A stretch of 64,000 bases of DNA from Dastarcus helophoroides (GCA_028583605.1 CM053327.1:15611629-15675628), one strand, 5' to 3'; shown: positions 12,106 to 24,886, numbered from the stretch's first letter. Notes: a model not told the origin generated them from the sequence alone. Made by a program: numbers and translations.

Positions 12106-12640
12106 CTGAATGCGAAACTGAATGATTTTGCCTGATTAAGGCTATATATATTTATTTAAACGCAAAAATGCTATAGGATGCACATATGAACATATAGTAT
12201 ACGCTGTTTTATCAAAATTTACTGAACCATTATGTCAACATTTTGCGTTTTATGCCTTTTTGGTTTAACATGTTTCAAATGTAATAACTCTTTTCGCTGA
12301 TATGAGCTTATTAATGCTGCTCGCGATAGAATATTTTAAACTTGATGTTTAGATTTTCCGCCATATTCAGATGTGTTCAAACAAGTATGAAATAAATGAA
12401 TCGTTTGAAATACCCCTGGTGCTCTGTGGTCGAGGATGTAAAATAGTATTGATTGGTATAAATTGTAATTATTTGCTTCAGTTTATTAATAAGGAATTGA
12501 TTTGTGATGATATTGGAATCCACAAAGCAGCTCCCTTCCAGTACATAATTTATAACTTATGTATTTAACAATAAATATAACAAATTGTTACGCTTTAAAT
12601 TTCCCTTGGAGATTGTTGCCTGTGATTAGGCCACCAATCA

Positions 12641-13350
12641 TACAGCTTGATATTGTTGGTTTTGGAAGCGTTGGCAAATCATCTATCAGTCTTTATCTGG
12701 GGGAATCGGCCATCTTGTCTCTTGTCGTTCACTTGGGTGTCATCCTTCACACGGTGCGGTTGCAGAGTTTTCCGAGTGAGTTTAGGGTGTTTTTCCCTAA
12801 AGGGATTTGCGGTAACCCACCGTTGGATCGTCTGGAGCTATGGTATTTCGTAGTGTTACTGTGTCAGCACATAAGCTTCAGATGATTACAGTATTTTTAG
12901 GATAACACGTGGAGTGCTTCCAAGCACGCGGCAGAGCCGACCAACATCCGAGTTATGAGCATGTGTCCCTCAACCCCCAACATTTGGAGGGCTAATTCTA
13001 TTGTCTCAATATTTCCAGACTCTTTCCGGATCCTCTTTACGGAATCTTTATGGATATACTTTACGGATTCTGTACTGATTCTATACGAATCCTCTTTTTG
13101 GAATCATTTTTGAATTTTTAACGGATTTTATATGGATTTTTAACCTAACCATCATCTACTTTCAACCCGTCTATTGGCACGAAGTGTTTCCTAAGAAGTA
13201 GTCGTTAACTTGTGGAAGACCTCACCAAGTGTGGCCCTCGAGGATATCCAGGAGCACCTTCATCGTGGTTGGCTTGGTCGTGTGACCCTGCACGAGCATA
13301 CCCGGTGATAACGTGAGGAACGTCCGTCCACATCATCCTAGGATCATTCG
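12641..13350. other. Unidentified GC-richer block with short degenerate repeats
   Basis: Base composition is clearly more balanced than the flanks. A + strand frame covers 12559-12885, but the - strand is also partly open and I recognise neither product. At about 13020-13140 variants of TTTACGGAATC and GGATCCTCTTT recur several times. The block may be the tail of an unknown retroelement or a conserved non-coding region. Confidence 0.3.
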
Positions 13351-14154
13351 TGACACTTTCACATAAGTACCCTACTTGATTATTTATTCTGAATTTTTAA
13401 TTATATGAATCTTTCCATCGCTTTTATCTAAAACCGTATATCTATTTCAATATGTCTCTGATTAGATTGTTCTAAATTGTATTAATATTATATGCTATAT
13501 TTACCTGAGAGCTCTGACTGCAGGCCCCTTTTCGCAATAATTTGTGGTCATTTTCTGTTGTCTTAGAGGTCTATAGAGATAGATCGTAACTATTTAACCC
13601 CCCTTCTTCCTTTTTAAATCATTATTTTACTTACACCCTTCAGTTCTGTTTCCAAATTTGATCGCCACATTTATATGCCGTTCTCAATAGTTCTCATTTT
13701 ATATTTATTTAATTTTTTTTCTTTTTATATTAAAAACCTATTTATATTTAATTTTGAGGATCCAAGTTCTAGTATTAGGAGTAAATCTTGTGATCAATTA
13801 TTGTGACGAATAAAGTGCCGTAATTTCTTCTACCTAAAATTTTAAAAAGTTGAAGAATAATTTTGGCATACATTTAAAATATTTTTTGTAGAAAAGTTTA
13901 TCTTGTGTGTTTAATACTACTTTACTATTAATAGTATTATTGCACACAAGTATATTAAAATATAAAAATATACATTAAAAACCATTCTAAAGCCTTATCC
14001 TTCTGATACTCTGACAAAGTAATTTAACAACAATACTTTTATAACCCCCCCAGTCCAATTTAAATTTTTCCTGCTATTGTAACGCAGGACAATTGAATCA
14101 TATTGCCTATTTATCTTTATTTAATTTCTAAATAAAAACCGCTATCCAAAGGAG

Positions 14155-14265
14155 TTGGAGCAACGTTTGTTGTGTTTTTTAATCTTTTGGTTTCAGGGGA
14201 CAAGATTTGTATTTCAATTCTTGAAGATAACCAAGGACCAGTCCGTTCCACCAAAAAAAAACCTG
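14155..14265 (+). repeat. Penelope family B tail fragment
   Basis: The segment contains GTTGTGTTTTTTAATC, GGTTTCAGGGGACAAG, GAAGATAACCAAGGACC and a terminal CACCAAAAAAAAA. The same string of motifs ends the GIY-YIG-bearing Penelope element at 55.1-55.7 kb and the palindromic copies at 27.6 and 42.5 kb. Only the 3' tail is present here. Confidence 0.7.
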
Positions 14266-15392
14266 AAAGATATTCCTTTTCTAAAATTTATCTTTGAACT
14301 GTCTTCTATAACCTACGCTTGTGCATGAAAAATGCCTCTAGAAAGTGCTCTATTTAAGGACATAGTTTAAAGTCAGCCGAAGAAAAAGCTTTTCATTTTT
14401 ATTTTTTTCAAATTTCGATGAAATTCATAATTTTAACTTTTACCTCAAATTTAAAGTTTGCAACCGAACATTTGGAATTTGGATATTCTTTCTAAATTCT
14501 GGAAAATTAGTTGTTTTTTTTAAGTTCAAGTTTCAGAGTTTAAAATTTTGGTATTTACTTTAAACTCACATATATTTTGAAACCTTCGATTTTTTCTAGA
14601 AATCTGGAAATTCTGCAAAAATTTTGTGGAAATTGTCAGATATCAAAATTCTTTATTTCATTTTGAGTTTTTTGAATTTGGAACTGGAAAAGTCTTCTTT
14701 TAGGGTGGACAAAGTCGTTTTAGAAAAAGTTTAATTATGACAGATTCTATACTTGGAAATAACCAGCTGACTTCATTAATAAACATTTCTGAAAATATTA
14801 ACTTTATTAGTAATTTTAAATTACCAAAGAAAAAGCGGGATACGTTAATTCTTAACAAATTTAACCTGTTAGAACTCGAAATTTTTAGTTTTTTAAATGT
14901 GAAATTTCAGAAATAAGTTAATATTCAAAATTATTGTCTAAATATGAAAAAAATCCATATTTTTCTAAAAAAAATCTCTAATTTCCAAAAGATAAAATCT
15001 ATTAACGAAAACTAATAACACTCAACATTTTGCCTTGAAACAAAATTCAAAAAATAAACTTTGATATTTCCTAAAACCTTTAATGTTTTCTCAAAATGAC
15101 CAGAAGATTTTTTAAATTAAATGTCGAGAAAGAAAATCAAAATATTTTAATAAAGTTTAAATTTTGAACCAGTGCTAATGTAAATATGTTGAAAAATAAA
15201 CTAAAGTCATTAAGCTAATTTTTTTTCAACATTTCGACTTTAATCTTGACATTTTGAAACTCGTCGTAAAAAGTCGTAAAAACTGTATAAATCAAGTTTT
15301 GCTAAAAATATAAATTTAAAGTTGAAATGTGATTAAAAGTAAAAAAATTTCTTAATTAAAGTTGAAATTTGATAACTAAGAAATTTCAATAT
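14266..15392. repeat. Degenerate AT-rich repeat field
   Basis: Irregularly repeated variants of AAATTTTGA, TTTCAAATTT and TCGAAATTTT fill the stretch on both strands. No fixed period was found by eye and no gene is present. Confidence 0.6.
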
Positions 15393-15655
15393 GATAACGA
15401 AGGCTTCCACGGTCAGAGTCAGTACACGATATGCTTCTTCCGGGATTGGACCGAGTCAAAGAACTACTAAAAACTGTTCGACGTTTTGCCCACCATCGTA
15501 GGGGGCTTCTTCAGGTACAAAGAAAATAAACAATAAATAAAAAGAGAGATATAAGGAAATATGCAAAAATGAAAAAATGAAAAGGCAAATTTTAAAACAT
15601 CAGAGGACGGTAACTCAGTATGACAACCGTACCAGAGGCGAAACTCTTCTGAATT
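15393..15655 (-). repeat. Penelope family A tail, copy 1 (inverted partner of copy 2)
   Basis: It begins GATAACGAAGGCTTCCACGG and carries CTTCCGGGATTGGACCG, TCAAAGAACTACTAAAA and CATCGTAGGGGGCTTCTTC, as does the tail of the GIY-YIG-bearing copy at 23.2 kb. It ends within CAGAGGCGAAACTCTTCTG, where it meets an inverted copy head-to-head. It has no coding part. Confidence 0.75.
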
Positions 15656-15949
15656 CGCCTCTGGTATGGTGGACATACTGAGTTACCGTGCTCTTCTGTC
15701 TAAACTTTCTTATCCTTTGTTCCAATTTTGAATTCAGAAGACTTTTCGCCTCTGGAATGGTGGACATATTGAGTTACCGTGCTCTAATGTTTTGAAATCA
15801 TCATTCTTTCATTTTTGCATATTCCCTTATTTATTATCTTTTTATTTATTGTTTCTTTTCTTTGTTTCTGAAAAAGCCCCCTACGATGGTGGGCGAAATG
15901 TTGAATGCTTTTAGTAGTTCTTTGACGCGGTCCAATCCTGGAAGAAGAT
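15656..15949 (+). repeat. Penelope family A tail, copy 2
   Basis: This is an inverted copy of the preceding segment: CCCCCTACGATGGTGGGCG and TTTAGTAGTTCTTTGACGCG appear in the opposite sense. It contains two spaced copies of a unit with GCCTCTGG.ATGGTGGACAT and GAGTTACCGTGCTC (about 15655 and 15747). The family A copy at 23.2 kb has the same doublet. The two copies together could fold into a long hairpin. Confidence 0.75.
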
Positions 15950-18660
15950 TTTTCAATATTTTTTTGGAAATTTTCACTTGGAATTTTGGAAAAAAGTCGA
16001 ATTTTCGAAATTGCAATCAAAATATAAACAAATTAATTTCATAACGAAAATATTCGACATTTTATATTATAAAGTAAAAACTTTTTGAAAAATTAAAAAT
16101 TTTAAATTAAATTAATGGGTAAAGGTTGTTAAAAAAGTCCAGAATTTTCCAGTTTAAAAATGCTTAAGTTTTGCGTAAAACTCAAAATTTATAAAAGAAT
16201 CGACATATTTTTTACAGTTCAATCGACATGTTAGAAAAAATATAAAAGAAATTCTTAAAAAAATTATTAAAAAATGTCTTCAAAATTATGGCATAAGAGA
16301 TTTTAAATTTTCAGTAAAAAAAACGAATATTCAAAATTTTATTCAAATATCAAATTTAAAATTTTAAATTCAAAAATTGTAACAATATTGTCACAAAATT
16401 CAAATTTTTCTCAAAATTTCGTGTTAAATCGCAAAGATTGCTTGTATAAATTTCCAGTTTTGCTTAAATTTGATTTTTTTAAATGGGGAGTTTAAGCTTA
16501 AAAACCTGCAAAATTTGACTTTTTTTTAATACTTAGAACGTAAGATTGAAATTTCAAATAAACAGGAAGAAATTTTAAGAAAATTTTAAATTTTTTTTAC
16601 TTCTTCATTTGAAAATGTTTTAGTCCTTCTGAATATCCTGAGTATAACCCTAAATCTATTTTTTTTTTAATTTCGACTCAGGGTTCAAAATGTTTTTCTT
16701 GTTAATTAGTGTCTTCTTTAGCTTTTTGTTTTTGCCTAACTATAATGTTTTGCTCACCTTTTTAGTCTTGTTTGATTGTGCTTAAATCTGGAAAATAGAA
16801 TTTTAATTTTGGTTAAAAAAAGCTTTCTCAAAATTCAATTAAGAAATATTGACCTTGTACTCGAATTTATTTTAGAAATTTTGCTAAAAATTTCAAAATT
16901 TTCAAAGAAAGTTAAAATTTTGAGAAAGGGTTTCTTAATGCATTTATAGCTTTTTTCGACATTTTAATTTTTTTGAAGTTTCAAATTTTAACTTGTACAA
17001 TACTTTTCATGTACATTTTTTCTAAAATTTTGACTTCAAACAAAATTGGACTCTTTCTAGCAAGATATTCTAACCTCTAAATATAGACATATTTTTATAA
17101 ATCACGAATTTAAATTTGAATTTAAAGACACTAAAAATTATAAATTTAATCTTGGAAATTTGCTAAGAACTTGAATATCCAACTTTTTGCTCGAAAGTTC
17201 AAAATTTTCGGAAGTTCCAAATAGTGGAATTCAAGTCGTAATTCAAAAAAAAAATTATTTACACATGTAGTCTGTTTTTATTCAAAATTTAGACTTTTTC
17301 TAAAAGTGTTGACTTTTTTGCTTGAAATTTTGACACTCTTTTCGAGATTTCTAATTAAAACTCAAAATAAAAAATAAACTAAAATTGAAAAATTCAAAGT
17401 AGCAATTTTGCATTTGAAATCTAAAACTTTAGTAATATTTTTACCGAAAATTCGAAATCTTCAATGTAAATGTACTAACATGAGTAAAAGTAAAACAGTT
17501 GTATGAAAAATCTAATTTCAGTTTCTAAGATTAAATTTTCTAGGGAAAAATAAAAATTTCAGGATCAGACGAAAAATTTTGGAAAAATATAACGCAAAAT
17601 TTTAATTTTAAAGCTTTAAACTTAACATTTTTAGAAACTCATATAAAAGTCGATTTTTGACATAAAAGCTTAAGAAGCAACGGGACTAACTTTCGAATTT
17701 AAACTAGAAGTTTCGTAAAAACAATTAATATTTTAGAAAGCACAGAATTTTGTCTTCTAAATTTAAAACAATCTTAAATGAAATTGCAGCTTTGAGGTTA
17801 AAGTCGAAATCTGTAAAAGAAATCAATGTTTTCAGAATAAAAATGACTATTTAAGCGTCTACAAAGCCATTAAAAAATTGGAAGTTTAAATTAGACATTT
17901 TCTGAAATGTCACCATTTCAAGTTTACTCTTTAAATTTTGACCGAAGTTTTAGGATTTCGGCTTTAAATTGGAATACAATACTGTTTTTTTAGATATTTA
18001 CTTTGAAATTCTATTTAGGTAATTTAGGCAAGTTTGAAATAGCGAGATTTCGGAGAAATTTATCAAATCCTTGAATTTTACCAAGTTTTAGGCAAATCAG
18101 TATCGGGGAAAATCATGAGATTTCAAATTTAATACTGGGATTTTTTGGAATATTAAAATTAAACTGAAATTTGAAGGAAAAAATTCAAGGAAACTAATAA
18201 TTTCAAATAATCAGGATATCAGATTATAAAATGAAAAGCGAAAATTAAGGAAATAAATAAATTCTTAATTTTATGTAGAAAGTGTATATTTCTAGAAAAA
18301 CTCGAGTTTGCCAAAAAAAAGTATGGAAAGTCGTTTTTGTAACTTCAGTGGATAATATGCCACAGCTTTAGTCCAGTGTTACAGCAGAGCATAAAATGTT
18401 TATTTTAAACTTAAGATATTAGGATGAATTTTAGGAATTTCAGGCATTTCAAGTTAAAATTCTGATTAGAAAAACATTGAAAAAAATATTCTTGTTAAAA
18501 CTTTAACTTTTAATTTGGGTTTAATATATTTGAGGAAGCGTGAAAATTGTGAGTTTCTAATCTAATTTTTAGAAATAAAATGAGTGATTGAAAGCAATTT
18601 TAAATAAAAATTGAGCTTGAATGTAAAGTACAGATTATTATTTTAACTATACAAATCTAA
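15950..18660. repeat. Degenerate AT-rich repeat field
   Basis: Several kilobases of loosely repeated A/T words such as AAAATTTTGA, TTGAAATTTC and TTTTCGAAATT, with no gene, splice context or transposon end that I can support. It resembles the fields at 14.3 and 20.7 kb and probably derives from an old satellite-like expansion. Confidence 0.6.
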
Positions 18661-20740
18661 CGAACCGAAAAAAGCCGATATTTGTTTCCGGTTTTGTTTC
18701 GACAAAAATAACGATTTTTTTTTCAGTTTTTGGTATTCGGTTACAGCTCTGAATTCGAAGACCTGGATCTAACAGTAGACAAACTGTTGACATATAAATC
18801 AGCCGACGATACTACAATTTATGTATTTATTATTTGCTATATTTATTGTTAAATGGTTAAGAATATTAAACAATTCCATCAAGTCAGGATTAAAAATATC
18901 AGTTAAATTAATTTTAATTCATATTCCTTAGTTCTGCATTAATTGAATATTGATTAATTTTTCAAATAATTACCTGGACATCATTCATAAAGTAGAAAAG
19001 AATCTTATGCATAAAAGTGCATTTTGAAATATCGAAAACTCATTTTGTATCAAAGTCTATGGGTACCTTCACAAGTATCCTTCGAATATATAATTATTTT
19101 ATTTTATTTTCTTCAGAAACAAATGAAACTGTATATTAGATTTGAGAAACTTTCAAATGATTGAATCTGCAGTGTCGTAAAAACCCAGTCTTATTTAACT
19201 TTCCAGATATAATTCGATTTAAAAACTTTTCAGTTAAACTACTTGCCCAATAAACATTACAAAATAAGCTTCTCTTTTTTCGTCCTTCCAGCGACAACGG
19301 AATCGTATAAAGTTAGGTACCTCAGGAGAAATACAAAAAGTTTCACCGGAAAGTGCATAATCCCAATCTGTTTTCTTGATGCCGAATTGATGTTCGAAGA
19401 TGGCAAGACGTAGTGATTGATATAGTTTTCAAATATCGTAAAACCGGATCGTACCATTACATCAGCTCTACTACGATAATTGAAGTTGCTCTTCTGGATA
19501 ACTTTACAAAGAATACAACTTGTAGCGTAAAGGATCCAGTAACAAAGTTGCACATGGGTTTAACTTACAAAGTCTGGCCGGAATTTGCCATTAGCTTAGC
19601 TGATATTCAATAACAAAGAAAACACATTTTATTGTTTACTATCAGGATCTCAATTTTAAATCCTTTGCGATAATTTTACGGTGGATGCGCCGGTTTTAAA
19701 CCAAGCCAACAATTTAACTGGAGAGAAATAACTTATTTAACTTAGTCCACTCAGAACCAAATTAAATTGTCTAATCAAAAATTTTTAATACATTTATTAT
19801 CTAATACATTTCGCGTCATTTGTTAAAAAAAAAGTGTCAACAAACGGATACAGTTATTAGTTTGGAAAAAGACATAATTAACAATTTACCGCCATAGATT
19901 GTGTATAGCGTGTCACTTACAAAGGAGGTTCAAAGGGTCTAAACTATTCAAAGGTTTCCCACTATTGATGGGAGCACGAATTGGCCAGCGGTTCGGTTTC
20001 GATCCGATTTTGTACACTTTGAAGTTGAAGCCAAACCGCAAGTGATAAAAAATTGTTAATGCTCTAATGTCATTATAATGCGCTTTACCCTCTAGAGCGT
20101 TCCATCTTTAACTAAACAGTAACAGTAAAGTAAATGATTTTCAGGTTAAATTAATAGGAAGTTGAATGTTTTTTAAGCTGAAATCTTGATTATTTTAATT
20201 ATCGTAATTAAGTAAGTATTTTTAAAGAGAAAGAATACATCAAGACTTTAGGATTATATTAACGATAATTTTCTCTTTAGGAGCAGAAATATAAGAGGTT
20301 GCCTATTACCAAATTCATTGCATGGAAGCATATCGTGCAAATAAATATGAGTTCGTTTAATTATTACGCCATTGCTAAGAGGCATAGGGCTAATTATGTT
20401 TTTGTAATAAAGGGATGTGGGGCAGTTGATTTTTAAGTGATGTCACGACAAGACATATATTTTTTTAATCTTTAGCTTTATTTGTTTTAAACACTAAATG
20501 TTTCAAATGTCAATTTTAACGCACTTTGTGGGAGTTAGGATGGGATCAAAAAATGATTTATTATTTAAGGGGATTAGATTCTCAGAGACATATTGTGGTA
20601 TAGAGGAGAGTATAAGGAGAGTATGGGAAATGGTAAAAAATAGCATGATTTAATAATTAAACAATTCTTATAATAAAAGGAAATGAAATTTTAAGAAGAT
20701 TACTCTTAATCGTATAGAAAATGTATGCAGCAGAGATAAT
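18661..20740. other. Non-coding DNA containing one exon-like segment
   Basis: More complex sequence than the flanking AT fields. The overlapping frames at 19257-19613 have no splice signals that support them. The exon-like segment at 19921-20105 is listed separately. Confidence 0.4.
19921..20105 (-). CDS. Candidate internal exon, 61 codons, function unknown
   Basis: On the - strand a pyrimidine-rich tract and an acceptor ending TTAAAG precede one base and 61 uninterrupted codons, starting WNALEGKAHYNDIRALTIFY. A consensus donor GTAAGT follows at 19920. The segment includes VYKIGSKPNRWPIRAPI, basic and mixed in composition, in DNA GC-richer than its surroundings. A 61-codon run without stops is unlikely by chance in such AT-rich DNA, so this is the best of the unrecognised exon candidates. 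It could equally be a relic of an unknown transposon protein. Confidence 0.33.
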
Positions 20741-23170
20741 TTGAAAATTCTGAATCCTTATTCTCACTTAAAAAATAATAGAGACTTACCATATAAAAAA
20801 AAAATAGTTTCGACCTCGGTTTCGACTTAAATTTTGGAGAAAAAAAACATTAATATTTATAAAACGAATTCTGAATCTAAATCGCAATTTCGATTTTGAA
20901 ATGAAAATTCTAGATAGAAGTAAAATTTTTAAGAATAAATCGAAAACTTTCAAATAAAAATCCAACTTGTGAGAAAATCGAAATCTGCAATAAAAATTTC
21001 TCAAAACATGTAATAATAATAAAATATTAAAATTATTTTAAAAATCAAATAAATTATTAAACGAAGTTAAGAAAGAACGCAGATATTTTGCATATTTAAT
21101 TTCGAGATAAATGACGGAAGTTTAGGATTAAGGTCAAAACTTTTTTTAAGCAAAAACGAAATCAAAAATGTTGCAAAGAAAAGTCTCTACATTTCGAGCT
21201 TTAGGTGGAAATTTAAGAGAAAAAATATAAAACTTGCCGATTTAGACTTAGAATTTTGAAACGAAATTCAACATTTCTATATAATTTCTGTATGTAATAA
21301 AAAAAAATTCTGGTTTAATAATACTGAGAGTTGAACCGATTAAACAACTGAAAGGGTTCATCTGGAAAATATCGGAATTAAAAAAAAAAACAAAAAAGCC
21401 TCAGACAGCGTAAGTTTTGTTGTCTTGCAAGCTACCTCTTAGGTAGAATAATCATAAATTTTAAGTAGCACTCATTTTAATGTTTTTTGAATTTTGCTTA
21501 CGATTATCTTCGATTTAGATATGAATGTGCCACTAAAATCGTCACTTAAAGAATAAGATAAAATTGCCCATAAATAAAAGAATCTTATTTTGTTAAATGT
21601 TTAAATTAGTTTTCCTCCACTTTCATATTGTTTAATAACTCTGTAAATACTGACTGACAGAGAACGCACAGATTAGGTGGGTCTGATATCACAAATTTCA
21701 CACAGGTTTTCCTCGTATTGCGTAGGTCAGCACTAAGAGTAATTTTTAAAATTTAGCCTCTAAGGTGGTAGAAATGTTCATTAAAAATCAGCTAAAAGGT
21801 ATGCAATGAATAATACCGGCTTTCAGAATAACAGGCGCAAATTTAGATTTTCTAATTATTTTCTTAAAATTACAATTTACTCTTAAAAATGTGGTATTAA
21901 TGTCAAAATTTCACCTAAAGCATTGAAGAAAAATTATATAATAAAAAAAATTGTTCCCCAAATTTGGAGTTTAAACTTAAAATTTAGTTCAAATGCAAAA
22001 TTTGTAAATGATATCGAAATTTGAAGAAGAAATGTCTTAAAAATTGTTCCTCCAGGTTTCAACTTAAACATCTTAATTTCTAGATCAAAGCCAAAACTTT
22101 GTTTTGTCTGATTTTCAAATTCCTATTAAATTTTTAAACTCGAAAATTCTTTCAAAATTTGATTTTTTGAAACTTTTAGTTCAAACTTAAATAATAGTGC
22201 TTTTTAAAATGCCAGCTTTAATATTAAATCTTAGTTAAGTCTCAAACTTATACTTCAATTTAATATTTTAAAAATTGGCAAATAGTCAGATTATTCAAAA
22301 AAATTTAAATTTTCTGCAACAATCGAATTTTTCAAACAGTCGAAATTACCAAAATTCGTTGTTTCAAAAAACGGACAAATTTTAAAAAAAAATTAAAAGG
22401 TCATAAACTGCAGAAAAAGTCAAAGTTTTGATGATATTTTTTTAAGAAAAAAATATTGTGAAAAGGTAAAAATTTTAAAGAATGAAAAAAAAATTATTTT
22501 TCCAAAAAGTAACAATTTTCAAAAATTATCAAATTATTCAAATAAAAATCCAATTTACAACACAAAAGTTGAAACTTTAATAAAAAGTAGAAATTATCAA
22601 AAAAAAGTCAAAACCTCGAGAAATAGTCAGAAGTTTGAAGAAAGGAGAAAATTTTGAAAAAAAAATGCATATTTTAAAAAAGTAGAAGATTTCAAAAAAT
22701 ACTTGAACAAAATCAAATTTATAAAATTTTTTATAAGAGATCGAAATTTTGAGAATAGACAATTTTCAAAAAAATTTAAAATAAATCAAAATCTTACAGA
22801 AAGGCGAAAGTTTGAGAGTTGTAATTGAAAAAAAATTTGGTAAAATTTGTAAAATTGAAAACTAAAAAAACGGGAAATTTGAAATTTAAAACTTTCAGAA
22901 TACAAAGTCAAAATATTAAAAAATAATTAAATGTTTAAGAAAGGCAAGATTTTTAACATTAGTCACATTTTTCAAGAAAGTCGTCATTTTCAGTACGTAA
23001 AAGTTTTGAGTAAATGTCTAAAATTTGGAAAAACGTCGAATTTTAAAAAAGGCAAATATTTGCACAAAGTCAATATTCTCAAATGTAGAAACTTTCAAAA
23101 AATTTAAATTTTCAAGAAGAATTGGAATGTTTTAAAATATCAAATTTTAAAACAGTTAAATTTGCAAAAA
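20741..23170. repeat. Degenerate AT-rich repeat field
   Basis: Variants of TTTTCAAAAA, AAAGTCGAAATTTT and GAAAATTTTGA recur at irregular short intervals, most clearly at 22.3-23.1 kb. No gene is visible. Confidence 0.6.
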
Positions 23171-23955
23171 GATAACGAAGGCTTCCACGGCTTGAGTCAC
23201 TACAGGATATTACTTCTTCCGGGATTGGACCGTGTCAAAGAACTACTAAAAGTGTTCGACGTTTCGCCCACGATCGCAGGGGGCTTGTTTAGGAACAAAG
23301 AAATAACATACAAGGAAATTTACAAAAAATGAAAAATGAAAAAAGGGGGCTAATTTCAAAACATCAGAGCACGGTAACTCAGTATGCCCACCATACCAGA
23401 GGCGAAACCCTTCTGAATTGAAAATTTCGTACAAACGATAAGAAAGTTTAGACATAAGTGCACGGTAACTCATTATGTCCACCATAAGAGGCGAAACTCT
23501 TCTAAGAGGAGAGAAAAAAAGGGAAACTTTATATACCATTTGTCTGTGCGATCACTCCCTAAGATTTCCGTTGGTTGGTTTCCAGATGGAGGAAAGCATG
23601 TAACCGTCGTCTCTGTTGATGTTTTTGGGCAACTTTTGAATTTTAATGGCCTCGCGTATCTTCCTATTATAATAAATAATATCAAAAAGAATCTTATGTC
23701 CGGTGTCATGTTGATGTTCTGCATTGGCTGACTGCGAAAATAAACCAGACTTAAGACATCTTTGGTACTCGGATATTTGCGTTTTAAATGATCGCCCCGT
23801 TTCTCCGATATTCACTGAACCATAAGAACAAGAAACCTTGTACACACCATTAGATCGAAAGGATCAAATTTTATCTTTGGGAGATGGGAGGAGCTGTTGG
23901 ATTTTTGAGGATGATGAAAAAATGGGTTTAATGTTGTGTTTTCTCAATAATTTTA
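23171..23955 (-). pseudogene. Penelope-like retroelement family A: GIY-YIG endonuclease end and 3' tail
   Basis: Read on the - strand from about 23955, the linker reads HNIKPIFSSSSKIQQLLPSP and then KDKI and a stop. The GIY-YIG domain follows: GVYKVSCSYGSVNIGETGRS, then EHQHDTGHKI and NINRDDGYMLSSIWKPT. This is the C-terminal endonuclease of Penelope-like elements. The second signature reads NIG where YIG is expected, so a catalytic Tyr is lost, while the following Arg is kept. The reverse transcriptase is absent, so the copy is 5' truncated. The 3' tail has two spaced copies of a GCACGGTAACTCA unit and ends at GATAACGAAGG (23171). Confidence 0.85.
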
Positions 23956-24018
23956 ATTTTAATAAAAATGAGAGCTACCAAAAAATTAAAAAGATCTAAA
24001 AAAGAACAAAAGGAAATA

Positions 24019-24135
24019 GTTTTTTTCAATTTATTTAACATTTCTTCGGCCCAGTTTGGAAATATTTAAATTTTTATGGTTTGTTTAAATATTACCAAAC
24101 TGGGCCGAAGAAATGTTAAATAAATTGAAAAAAAC
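24019..24135. repeat. Near-perfect 52-bp hairpin with 13-base loop
   Basis: The left arm at 24019-24070 and right arm at 24084-24135 are reverse complements with a single mismatch. The core of the arm reads TTCTTCGGCCCAGTTTGG. The hairpin lies just outside the 5' end of the truncated Penelope copy. No other copy of the arm was noticed in the window. Confidence 0.9.
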
Positions 24136-24849
24136 ATAATATTTCCGATCAATAAGGGTCTACCATGAAGAATAAAAGGAAATAGATTAACAAAACGAAA
24201 GATTTTCAAAAAAGTAAAATTTTCAAAATTTTGAGAAAAAGTTGAAATGTTGGGAGTTGAAAGATCGACATTTTGAAGAAAATATATATATATATTTAAA
24301 AATGTTGAAATGTTTAGAACAAGCCCATCAATAAAAATGTAATTCTTCAAAAAAAGTCGAAGTTTTCAAAAAGGTGACCCAAAGTTCTTTCTTGTTTTTT
24401 CTTCACTTAAACGAAGGCTATCTGCTAGTTCAATTATGAAAACTTTACTTCCGAATGAATCTTTCGAAGCACTTTCCTTAAAATTAATGACACGATGTTT
24501 GAGGCATACTGTGTAAATATAGTTTGTGTATATAATTACATGTAGTAAGGGGTAAGGGTTAAACATAACAACTCTTTATGCTATTTTTTAGCATCCCTCG
24601 GAAGAAGGCAAACACGAAAACCTGATTACAAAATATACGTGTTACGGTCCTGCACAAAAGTAATAGGTTGAGCATCCGGCAAAAGAAACCCCAGCGCGCC
24701 AGAATGCCGTAACCCTCCCCAATGCAAGACAAATCTATGTAATAACTGTTTTCCAGAGTCCCAACTTTGCCTCGTTACAAAATTGGTCAGATGTCAGAGT
24801 AAACAACGTATCATGCCACTTTTAAAGGCAGCCTATACGTTTTCAGACG
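24136..24849. other. Non-coding DNA upstream of the secreted-protein gene
   Basis: AT-rich to about 24600 with a short (AT)n run near 24283, then more balanced sequence approaching the promoter. The - strand frame at 24366-24566 has protein-like composition, but only an acceptor-like TTTACACAG and no matching donor, so I do not call it. Confidence 0.4.
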
Positions 24850-24886
24850 TATAAAAGCCTGTGACTCATATCCAATATTCAGGATT
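24850..24886 (+). promoter_or_regulatory. TATA box and initiator of the secreted-protein gene
   Basis: TATAAAAG sits at 24850-24857. An initiator-like TTCAGGA follows with its A at 24881, 31 bases from the first T, which is the standard TATA-to-start spacing. The next acceptor and the signal-peptide exon lie about 320 bases downstream, so the first exon would be non-coding. Confidence 0.5.

Larger units (their letters stand above)
9691..12640. other. Mostly non-coding DNA with two exon-like segments
   Basis: AT-rich DNA without recognised repeats. Two - strand segments, at 11039-11151 and 11990-12105, look like exons and are listed separately. The + strand frame at 11326-11646 is AT-driven and has no splice context. 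Confidence 0.4.

Noticed and set aside
12559..12885. 108-codon + strand frame in the GC-richer block
   Set aside because: The product is not recognised, no acceptor or promoter is evident, and the - strand is partly open too. Kept only as an unidentified block.
19257..19613. Overlapping frames on both strands
   Set aside because: Neither has convincing splice sites or recognisable motifs. The opposite-strand overlap suggests chance.
14266..23170. CRISPR-like or regular satellite array
   Set aside because: The repeated A/T words have no constant unit length or spacer pattern.
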